Shown in pieces: positions 10,852 through 19,965 of a DNA stretch of 64,000 nt (position 1 is its first letter; the number at the start of each line of letters is the position of its first letter). Source of the DNA: Helicostylum pulchrum (taxonomy: Eukaryota > Mucoromycota > Mucoromycetes > Mucorales > Mucoraceae); NCBI GenBank assembly GCA_025677825.1, contig JAIXMO010000008.1, positions 744,001 to 808,000 of the forward strand, in the 5' to 3' direction. Position numbers and translations under genes: made by a program. The notes beneath the pieces are model-generated. The model did not search any database, was not told the DNA's origin, and saw nothing but the letters and a program-made list of their open reading frames with translations.

Positions 10852-12908
10852 CTAGAGAGCGAGGGCAATAGCAGCGACGGCAGCACCTAAAGTGAAACCG
10901 ATGGTAGCCTTGGTAGAGGCAGCAGCACCTTCAGGTTTATCAGCGTTACCACCAGGGGCAACACCGTTTCCGTTGCTAACGGTATCGCCATTGTTGTTGA
11001 CAACGTTACCGTTAGCATCCAAATGTGTACCAGCAGTATAAGGAGGCAAGGCAGGGAGATCATCGGCATCATTAAAGTTGAGTTGTTGAGTGAGAGAAGA
11101 AGCACGGTTAGCGACCCAAGAGCTAATAGAGATGACGGAACCGTTACCGTTCAAGCCATCCTTAAAGTCTTGTACTGTGTAGTTAGATTTGATACCGGCA
11201 GATTTACCAGCAATAGTACGAGTCCAAGCAATATCCTCTTCCAACATTTGAGACCAAACGGTCAAGATGGGGTCAATGACACTGGGCTTGAAGAAACGCT
11301 TGACAATGGTCTTGAGGGTATCTTGGAACACACCATCGTAATAAGTGTTGTTCAAGAAGACTTCGACAATAGGACGTTGAGAGCCAGGGCGAGCATATTC
11401 TTTGTATGCGACAGTGTTCATTGCAGGGTCTTCAAGACCGTTACCGTAAGTCTCATCGAAATCGTAAGTGATCAAGGTCCACTTCTTGGAAACCAAGTCT
11501 TGGTTCAAGTAGTAATTGGAGGCTTGATACCAGAGACCGTCCCAAGAACCAATAAGGTAGTTGAGAGCCAAGTGAATTAAAGTATGTTGAGGATCAAGCA
11601 CATTAGCAACGCTACCAGGGTTCTTGGCGTCAGTGGCGTCTTGTGCATTGACTTCGCTGAGTGATTTAGTGAATTGGATAATAAGTGATTGACTGTTGTT
11701 CTTCTTGCTGATTGTGGTATCCTCTCCGGTATCTTGGAGCTTGTAGATATCCTCAGAGTATTTAGTAATATCTTCGCCTTGGTAGACCAAGTTACCTTCT
11801 ACTTCAGGACTTAAAGCGTTACCCTTATAGGTGACACCTGCATAAAAAAGAGACCGTTAGCAAAGAGAAATTTAAAGGAGAGTAGAAAAAGGGAGTAACT
11901 TTTTTTTTTTTTTTTTTACCTGTGTTTTTAGATTTCCAGTCACCACCGTGGAGAATATTATCAATAAGATGAGTAGAGATATCATCCATTAACAAGAAAA
12001 GACCGTAACCTTCACCGTTAATGAAAACACGGGTCCAAGAGCCAGAAAGTGTAGCTGCGCCAGAAGCAGCAAGCATATCAAGAACAAGCTTTTCACGACT
12101 ACATACAAAAAGAAAGTAAGAATACGAAGAAAAAAGGAGAGAAAAAATAAAAAAAACTTTACGCAAGAGTAGCATCAGTTTCTTCAGCGCGAAGTTTTAA
12201 ACTACTACGACCAAACAAAAGATCTTTAGGAGCACCTTTGACCTTGTACTTGCCAAAATCAATAGCCCAAGATTGCTTGGAGAAATCTTTGGTAGATTGA
12301 CCACTGGTACTAAGACCAGCAGCAGTGAACTGAAGGACTTCCTTGTTACTGATGTAGGCAAACTCGGTAATTTGTGCATCATCTTGCTTTTCAAGAGGTG
12401 CTTTATGGAAACCGTCTAAAGCTGTTGCATTGACGTTCATGATGATGGTGGCAATTTCATTCGATACATTCATGTTTGTAAACAAAGCTGCAATCGTAAA
12501 ATTATTAACAAACAATAAGAAATAAAAAACATGTGTATATTATACTTTACTAGGATAGATGGGGTTGTAGGCTTGAGGAAGACTGGGTACGTTGTACACG
12601 GTTTGAGAACGACCAAAGAACTCGTTACCGGTAGAGGTAGCACCTTGAGCAAGTTTACGGGTAGTGGTTTCAGCAGTGTTGGTTTGACCGTCAGTCAAGA
12701 CGTACTGGTAGGTCTCGCCGGAAGGTGCAGGACCAGAGTAAATGTTGGGGTGTACAGTACTCTTTTGAAGTGCTACTGTTTGACCACCGACAGAGACAGA
12801 GACTCCTTGAGTGCCTGTAGGGAAAGCAATGACGGAGTATTGAACATCGGCTGCCCAAGCACCAGAAAGTGCAAGTGTCACTAATGATGAAAGTGTAATA
12901 AACTTCAT
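10852..12908 (-). CDS. Secreted, probably GPI-anchored CotH-kinase-like protein, copy 2
   Basis: Four exons (12908-12551, 12487-12163, 12098-11920, 11837-10852) encode 615 aa. Signal peptide MKFITLSSLVTLALSGAWA; then SATATGNEFFGRS-like block (here ATSTGNEFFGRS), NPIYP, KLRAEETDATLA, GSWDGLWYQASNYY and YDFDETYGNG (about residue 410), all shared with copy 1. After LPALPPY a 60-residue G/N/D-rich linker leads to a small-residue region and a hydrophobic C-terminus (GFTLGAAVAAIALAL), the pattern of a GPI-attachment signal. The published invasin peptide of CotH2/3 is not seen. Copy 1 has one intron and copy 2 three; the first intron sits at the same place after NPIYP in both, so they are paralogues from an older duplication, not recent copies. 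Confidence 0.9.
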
Positions 12909-13326
12909 TTTTTAGCTGTTAAAAAAAAAAGAAAAAAAAAGAAGAAGATAAAGAGAGAGGGGAAAAAGAAATAGAGAAAAAAAAAAAACCTATTTTGTAG
13001 CTTTTTTTTTTTTTTTTTTTGTGCCGGGTAAGACGATATTATAATAATTTGGAAAAAGGGGAGTTCTGATCTGGGAAAAAGAGACAAGATGTCTCGTGAT
13101 ACCAAATGTATTCTGGTGATCTACCAACCAAAAAGGCGAATAAGGGCAATTGTAGTGAATTTCTTTGTGTAACAAGATGGCAAATATTATTTGTTGCTTG
13201 AAACAAAAAAAAGTATTTATGTGCACCAATCTTATTACACCCAAAAAAAGAAGTTTTTGTCCCAAGCGTCTTTAACAAAAGAAAAAGAAATACCGAGCTT
13301 CAATCCTCTTTAACCCCTTTTCTTCT

Positions 13327-13334
13327 CTTATATA
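13327..13334 (-). promoter_or_regulatory. Possible TATA box upstream of CotH-like copy 2
   Basis: TATATAAG on the minus strand about 420 bp upstream of the start codon at 12908. This would imply a long 5' UTR; support is weak. Confidence 0.25.
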
Positions 13335-13651
13335 GTTTTTTTTTTTCGTACCTGGTAAAGTAAAAACCGAGACCAAATAAATAACAGAAACCAAACAAAA
13401 AAAAAAAAATTTAACTCGAAAATACCTAAAAATAATTATTGTTCCTTTTTTGTGGTGTTCAAGGACCCCAACTCAGCAAACAATTGTCCTCCCCCTTGTA
13501 TGTATTAAATAAAACGTGAATGATATCCAAATACAATTCATGCCGTTGTATTTTTTTTATTTGACGTAGCAATTATTTTACAAAAGCAATAACTTAAAAA
13601 AAAAAGAAACTGCAATAGTTACTGTATAAACTATCTCTCTTTTTCTTCAAA

Positions 13652-13685
13652 AAAAAAAACCTGTAAAAAAGAACAGGTTTTTTTT
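13652..13685. repeat. Perfect 13-bp inverted repeat (hairpin)
   Basis: Arms AAAAAAAACCTGT (13652-13664) and ACAGGTTTTTTTT (13673-13685) with an 8-nt A-rich loop. The right arm with flank (AGAACAGGTTTTTTTT) also occurs in inverted orientation at 10569-10584, on the other side of CotH-like copy 2. Confidence 0.8.
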
Positions 13686-14113
13686 AATAACGGAAGATGT
13701 ACCGAAACGTACAAATAACGAATAATAAAGACTTGACGGGGTAATCTTTTTTTTTGGAGTATAATCTACTCATAGCTGTGACGATCTTGTAAACTCTAAA
13801 TATATATATAAAAAAGACAAAATAGATTATAAATGGGCCACAACATTTTTTTAATTGCGACAAAAGATTTCATGGAAGCGTATACACGTAGAACCAGGAA
13901 AAAAAAATGCAATCCCCCTTTTTAATAGTACTTTTATTTCTGTATCTAGAATTATTATTAGTTTCGAGAAATGAATACTTTTTTTGCTCTACTTTTTTTT
14001 TTCGTATTAAAGGAAGAAAAAGCTATAATCTTTTTTTTTGCATTATCATATAATTTAGCGTAACAATAATACCGAAAAAAAAAGGGTTCGTTCATTTTTA
14101 AATTAGTTTGTAA

Positions 14114-14129
14114 GGGGGGGGGGGGGGGG
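14114..14129. repeat. Poly-G tract of 16
   Basis: Sixteen consecutive G on the plus strand in strongly AT-rich DNA. Similar C/G runs occur near 10374, 30748, 45202 and 59986. Confidence 0.9.
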
Positions 14130-15142
14130 CAGCGATTCGTTTGATTCATGTGATATGACACAAATATAAAGTTGTACTTTTTTTTTTTGTTAAATGGCGC
14201 GAACAACCTATAAATATAACTCGGTTACACACGTAAAATGCCGTTAACATCGATTACTGTATTCAACCAAAAAGAAAAAAGATGTATATCAAATGTTTAG
14301 GGGGCGTATAATTAGATCTGCCCTTTTTGTATTACCACCAAATTTTGCTATTTCCACTTTCCACCCTTTTATTCAAATTGACAGCGCACATTCTTTGTTG
14401 CAGTAAAAAAAAAAAAAACTATTATACTTTCCGGTGCTCCGAAATATATATATGAAAAAAAAGCGGGTACCTCCATTTTTTTGTCGTTGTGGATCTTAAA
14501 GCTTCTCCTACCTTTTTTTTTTTAGCTAGTTGCGCAACACTAACGCTTTTTCATTTTAAAAAAAAAAATGGGTCCCGAGCTTTTCTTACATGATTTTGAC
14601 ACTTTCACCAAGAAAAAGATACGCGCACCAGGTTTTTTTTTTGTAGCTTTCGCCCCATTTACTCACTGAGATGTTTTTTTTAAAAAAAAATGTAGATTCA
14701 GTGGTGCTGGAAGACCAAAACAAAGGATGATCCATCGAGATATGTTATAAAAATGTCTTAAAAAAAAAGACAGATAGTTACAGCGCAAACCAAATACCAT
14801 TCGTAAAAAAAAAATAGCGCTTAAAAAATAAATATCACACTATAAATTACAACATTATACAACTAATTGGTTTAGAGTGTCATGGAAAGCCATGATCGCT
14901 GTAGAACAGCAGCTGCAGCCTTAATAGTGCCATTTTTACAGCCACCCCTTTTTTTTTTCTTTATCATTAAAATATACACGTGTATAAAAAGAAAGTGCTC
15001 CTTTTCTTTCTCTTATCCTTGCGAATACTTCCATCTTAAAACCAATTCAGCAATCTAAACGATAGAAACATATTGCACGTAGCTTTTGTTGTTTTCGAAA
15101 CAAACAAACTAATTAGCTTACCTTCTAGCACTGAAAAAAATA

Positions 15143-15990
15143 CAGAGGAAAAAACACAGCTTGAACTTTGCACATCTTTAAAAACTTTTGAATCCTAGAA
15201 ATAGCTTATAACTTTTACTTTTCGCCATTGCCTAATTAATGAGATGGAAGTAACTTTTAGTACCCTCGTATCTTGTAATAATAATAAAAAAAAGCAAGTA
15301 GATTTACCTAACTACTATGATACAATACCGCGAGTAAATCTGTGTAGTAGATGAAGACTAATTTTGATATGGTGCTAATAAATACCCCCCTCCCCCCAGT
15401 TTTGCTTATTGCTGTTAAAACTACAAAATTTCACCTCTTCATAACCTTAAAGAACACGAGAAAAATAGTTTCACCAGTGAATTCAATCCCTACTTGAGTT
15501 GTTTGAAAGTTTTTTTTTTCGAAATAACCTTGGTTCAAGTATTGTCAAGATAGGACCACATGTACAGAAAAAACAAGCCAGTTCGACTTCATTTTTTCAA
15601 GATTACCTGAAGAAGTTGTTTAGTTGGATTTGTATCATCAAACAGCTTAAGAAGATAGTTAGAGCTTTGAGTGGTACCAGTACTATTATAAACGTTTTTG
15701 ACAACTGTTAAATGGCCTTGAAAAGTAGAACTAAAGACCCATAAGAGATTCCAAAGGTGGAAGGACCACAGCGGAGAAAATATTAAGATGATCAAGAACC
15801 TGAGGGTATTCTCGGTATGTACACCAGGTTGTTGAGGAGTGTGAGATAGTATTAATACGATAATGGGTGTAGCCGTAACCATTTAGTTCAGGCAGTAGAA
15901 AATATAGAGCTGAAGGATATCGTCCTAAATGAGACAGCCACTGTAGCCGAAACGGAATATAATCCACCTAGCGCGAACCACCATACGATC
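15143..15990 (+). repeat. Diverged tandem repeat, unit 1 (about 850 bp)
   Basis: Begins with CACAGCTTGAACTTTGCAC and runs to the A-rich block before the second CAGCTTGAACTT at about 16011. Landmarks shared in order with unit 2: TTTAAAAACTTTTGAATCCT, GAGATGGAAG, GATATGGTGCTAATAAAT, TTCACCAGTGAATTCAAT, TTGAAAAGTAGAACTAAAGA and the GGTTGTTGAGGA end. No protein similarity was recognised. A GTAGATTTAC...GTAAATCT pair (about 15297-15342) resembles a motif in the inverted repeats of the adjacent element. Confidence 0.65.
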
Positions 15991-15991
15991 G

Positions 15992-16492
15992 AGATAGAAA
16001 AAAAAAAACCAGCTTGAACTTGCCGTATTTAAAAACTTTCGAATCCTTGAAACATTTTATATAGTAAGATGGAGGCACTAGGGTAGGAAAAAAAAGCGAA
16101 ATACAGCTTGATATTTACCTGGCGACCACTATAGATTGTGAGTATTATTGGTCGATTGATAGGATAAAGATCGATATTGACATGAGGCTAATAAATCCCA
16201 AGCTCCACTTATTTATGTTAAAATTACTAACGTACACCTTATGATTACTCTTCTGTGTATACAAAAAAACAGAAAAAAAAAAGCTTCACCAGTAAAATCA
16301 ATATGAGTGATATCAGTGGTATTCACAACACCAAAAATAGCTTCTACTTGAAAGTTTAGTAGTGAGTGGTCAATCGCTTGAAGAAGCAGAGCTAAGGATA
16401 CAATGACAGAAGGACGGCGGTTAAGGAAGAGTGCATACTACGATGACCAAGATCTTATGGGGATTTCTGGATGTATATCGCATTGTTGACGG
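15992..16492 (+). repeat. Diverged tandem repeat, unit 2 (shortened)
   Basis: Second copy with CAGCTTGAACTTGCCG, TTTAAAAACTTTCGAATCCT, AGATGGAGGC, GACATGAGGCTAATAAAT, TTCACCAGTAAAATCAAT and GCATTGTTGACGG. It lacks blocks present in unit 1 and is interrupted at 16493 by the left end of the inverted-repeat element. Age is evident from many substitutions. Confidence 0.6.
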
Positions 16493-16678
16493 ATGATATA
16501 TACACGCTATATATCCACACCTTTTGATTACTATTATAAAGTCTGTTCTGCTGCATGATTTTGACAAGTACAGATTTACTACAGGTAAATCTATACCATG
16601 TCTATTTTCCCTAATAAAAGATGCTCATGACACGGTTACACAAATTACCTATTCTCATTTATCGTGATCTGTTCACTC
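16493..16678 (+). repeat. Left terminal inverted repeat
   Basis: Runs from ATGATATATACACGCTA to CGTGATCTGTTCACTC. It is close to identical over about 185 bp with the reverse complement of 18874-19055. Inside is a smaller inverted repeat, AGATTTAC...GTAAATCT, preserved in both ends. Confidence 0.85.
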
Positions 16679-17085
16679 TGATGTGATTAAGCACATACAC
16701 AGATATATATTCTTATATATATACACATACTTGATTATCTCACGACTTTAGCCATTATGACTAATACATATTTATTTTAACTAAGCCTTATCAACATCGT
16801 CCAGTAATAACTGATGTCTGGATACAGGATTAGAAGATTTCCATAATTGCGTGTCTTGTCCGAAAGACTGGATTATATAATCGCGGTAGGAAATTAGTTA
16901 TGGAAAGTGTAGCACTTTAGTGTGGCACAAACGCACTCATTTTATCTGTAAACTCAGATATGAAAAAGCTATATAAACCTCTACCTTTTTCATGTTAAAT
17001 AAATTTAAATCTGATTTTGCGACGGATTACTTTCTTGTATTTTTTGTGTTTTTATTTTATTTTTGAATCTTTACTATTTCATAGC

Positions 17086-18649
17086 TCAGATGCCACAATC
17101 ACCTTTGAAGTAGGCAAAGCCCTCTCCAATCATTATTTTCCTTGATAAGGACAAGGTGTCAAATCCGAACGGCATGATTATCTTACTTGTGATCTTTGAC
17201 ATTTCCTTCAAGTCGTTCTTGTCCAAGTACTCCATCTCCAAGAAAACACGATGCATCATTCTTTTGCATGTTCCCAAGTATACATTGTGCATAGGATCAT
17301 ACACAGGGAAACGAATCATGTCAAAGTATGGTAGGTCATGCAAGCTGGACCAACGAGTTTCATTCGACAGTACAAGCTTTAGTCTTTCAGATTCGTTGTG
17401 AGCTTTCTTCCAGACTAGAGCATGACGTCTATTGGACTCGTTGGTTCTTCTTGGCCAACTTCCATCCTATCCACCAGAATAATCGCGCTGTTTTTCACCT
17501 TCCTTTACAGCTGGCAATGCTTTATCACATTTTCTACAGCCAAACGTAGCATTGTATGAAGAAAATTCAAAAGTTTTAGCAGCAGCAGGTAAGTCTAGGC
17601 ATCCTAGTATTAACGCACCGCGAACAATAACAACTTCACCACTAGCATCCACCATCTTGATACCAGCACCAATCAACTCCTTCAACTCGTCGACCAAAGG
17701 CTTAAGATAATGGTTTATCTGTTGACATTTTGGTTCAACAGGACCTGCCATCAACCCAACAAAGACAACATTTGATCGCAAGTTACGAACCTTTCGATCC
17801 AAATTCAATATCGTCATGTATATCGCCCCAACGCTATAACTAACATTGTTATATACCTGTAACCAGTCAATATTCAACGACATTACGATGTTGGACATCG
17901 AAGCATCGACAAACGGCAAACTATCATCATCGTTGATCTTGAATGTCTTCCAGACTTTTCCATCCGTAACATCAAACATGTAATTCTCTACTTGTAACTT
18001 TCTTTTTCTCCATGGGTTGATGCTGTTCATGAATCCATCACGAAGAAAGAACTGGCGCAAAGTAGTGATTACGGAATTATATACAAAAACAGAAGAGGGA
18101 TTCAAAACACCATTCTTGGCTACCGTGTACAATTCGTTTCTACATCTCGAAAGTGGAAGACCAGAAACTGATGATGTACTGTTGATGAAAGTGCAGTGCT
18201 GGTGTCTTTTCTTTTCTTCGTTGTTGGCAGGTATATCGTAGATTGCATGACATGATCTACAATTAACAAATGTTTTGATTCCTTTGTAATAGGTTTTTTC
18301 AAAGCTCATACGATCGAGGAAGGTGGACAAATTAGCTGGGAAACGATAACCAAGCTTTAAAAAAACAAGAACAATGTTTAAAAAAAGCATAACTATTTCA
18401 CAGCCTTCGTTAGTGAGATGTTTACCACGCAACATAAGTAAGAGCATTACGAAGATGTAAGAAACAGGCTCAGAGGGATTCTTTGAAGGGTCTTGGGGTC
18501 CTATTCAAACAGTTAATAAATTGAAGTTCTTTTTTTAAAGAAAAAAATTACCTTGAGCAGTTTCCTCTTCGTTAATCTCTTCTTCTTCCTCGTCATTATC
18601 AGCGTCTTGAGAAATTTCGTGCTCTAATTCGGCCTCAGTGATATATTTG
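17086..18649 (-). pseudogene. Tnp2/CACTA-type transposase remnant
   Basis: Minus-strand exons 18649-18552 and 18500 downwards join in frame (ETAQ to GPQDPSKNPSEP). The protein carries the Tnp2-type blocks MSLNIDWLQVYNNVSYSVGA, VFVGLMAGPVEPK, HYLKPLVDELKELI, GCLDLPAAAKTFEFSSYNA with TFGCRKCD, and DMIRFPVYDPMHNVYLGT. An in-frame TAG at 17467-17469 breaks it after DYSGG, and the frame then continues in the same phase to 17086, where it ends before the usual C-terminal half. The 5' part before 18649 (acceptor TATTAG) was not found. Family proteins are RNase-H-like transposases; this copy looks dead. Confidence 0.8.
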
Positions 18650-18873
18650 CTAATATATTAATAAGTCAATAAAATTGATAAAAGTAAAGCAAAAGATTTT
18701 ATTATTTGAAAGGAATAAGAATGGCTATTTATATGAATGAGAATATTTCAATGACAGTTGAATCAGATGATGGTAAAATAGGGAGTTGTTCATAATAGTA
18801 ATAATCATAACAAATATACAAGAAGTGACCTTTTTATCGAAGTGAACGGACCGAGTTGTCTGTGGTATTATTT

Positions 18874-19055
18874 GAGTGAACAGATCACGATAAATAAGAA
18901 TAGGTAATTTGCGTAACAGTGTCACGGACATCTTTTATAAGGAAAATACACGCGGTATAGATTTACCTGTAGTAAATCTGTACTTGTCAAATAAAGCAGC
19001 AAAGCAGACTTCAAAATAGTAATCAAAAGGTATGAATGTAGCGTGTATATATCAT
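18874..19055 (-). repeat. Right terminal inverted repeat
   Basis: Reverse complement begins ATGATATATACACGCTAC and ends CGTGATCTGTTCACTC. The two ends differ at scattered positions, so the element is not a very recent insertion. Confidence 0.85.
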
Positions 19056-19877
19056 TTACTACGAAAAAGGAGGGATTAATTAGCTCCAAGATCCAGTTTT
19101 CTGGTAATATCTTAATATTTTATGGCCCCAAAACGACACAATAGTTGCAGAAAATATTAATTTTCGTGTCATAAAAGTAGAAGAAAAACTAATGAAAACA
19201 CTAATTTTTATTCTGTCTTTATTCATATTTTCGGCCCATAAAACAAATCGAAATGTCTGGTATCAGCAATTAATTCAAGGTCTGTTGCGCTCCAAAAGAT
19301 GTTTTAAAACAAATGGGAATTAATCAGAGAGGGATTATAAAGGAAAAACTTACGAAAACCAAGTAGAATATTTAGTAAACTTATTTATTACCAATTACTT
19401 TCGTTCCTGTTTTAAGATAAAAAGAAAGGGGGTATTTATAGGAAAATCCAAGGTTTGTGTTACTTTGAATTTAACTGGGCGTAACATGCATTTGTTAAAA
19501 TTCTTTGGTAAATTTATTTAAACTATATACTTTTTAATTAAATTATTTGTAAAGCATTGTTTAGCAAGCTACTTATATTGTCCTTAAATAATATATATGG
19601 TATATATTAGAAAATCATGCCATATTATTTACTTTAAATAATGACGAAAACAAAACATTTTGCACATCTATTCTGGAAAATACAACTGTAAATTATCCGC
19701 CCCAATTTGACTTCATTATTTATTTAAACGCGATCTTGTTTTAATCTCTTTTTTCTTTTTTCTTTTTTTTTGGTGCCGAAATAGAAATGAGCTTTGGTTC
19801 GGCGAGTATGAACCGGATTACCTTATTAAAGCCGATTAAATTAGCGCACAAGTGAAGTCAACAATTCAAAATACATG

Positions 19878-19886
19878 TATATAAAG
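19878..19886 (+). promoter_or_regulatory. Probable TATA box of ABC transporter gene
   Basis: TATATAAAG, 80-88 bp upstream of the ATG at 19966 and just upstream of the long A run. Confidence 0.45.

Positions 19887-19889
<3 letters not shown>

Positions 19890-19926
<37 letters not shown>
19890..19926. repeat. Poly-A tract of 37 in the 5' region
   Basis: Thirty-seven consecutive A bases 40 bp before the start codon. Such a tract excludes nucleosomes and, if transcribed, would give an A-rich leader. Confidence 0.9.
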
Positions 19927-19928
<2 letters not shown>

Positions 19929-19965
19929 TATTTATTTATTTGAACTACAAAAAAAAACTAAAAAA

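Larger units (their letters stand above)
12909..15142. other. AT-rich gene-free interval upstream of CotH-like copy 2
   Basis: No credible coding sequence. The stretch is dense in A/T runs of 8-17 bp, with a perfect hairpin at 13652-13685 and a poly-G run at 14114-14129. It should contain the 5' region of CotH-like copy 2. Confidence 0.6.
16493..19055. mobile_element. DNA transposon remnant with about 185-bp terminal inverted repeats
   Basis: A 2.56-kb element bounded by long terminal inverted repeats (16493-16678 and 18874-19055, the latter read as reverse complement), both beginning ATGATATATACACGCTA. Between them is a minus-strand transposase remnant of Tnp2/CACTA type. The left end interrupts repeat unit 2. 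No clear target-site duplication is visible (left flank TGACGG, right flank TTACTA), and the ends do not carry a CACTA terminus, so the exact family is uncertain. Coding disruptions suggest it is no longer autonomous. Confidence 0.8.
19056..19965. other. Upstream region of ABC transporter
   Basis: A 910-bp AT-rich interval without coding potential. TATATAAAG at 19878-19886 lies about 80 bp before the start codon and is a plausible TATA box. An uninterrupted A run of 37 (19890-19926) follows, between that box and the start codon. Confidence 0.55.

Noticed and set aside
12905..13278. Minus-strand frames upstream of CotH-like copy 2
   Set aside because: They consist of poly-Phe/Lys stretches from homopolymers in the 5' region.
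15589..15967. Two minus-strand frames of 78-97 codons in repeat unit 1
   Set aside because: The frames are not preserved in unit 2 and show no family similarity.
15165..16045. TTTTGAATCCT and TTTCGAATCCT blocks as possible RNA polymerase III B boxes (SINE or tRNA relic)
   Set aside because: No matching A box at proper spacing and no cloverleaf could be folded.
18725..18931. Minus-strand 68-codon frame near the right terminal inverted repeat as the transposase 5' exon
   Set aside because: Overlaps the TIR, has no Tnp2 N-terminal motif and no clear donor to join 18649.
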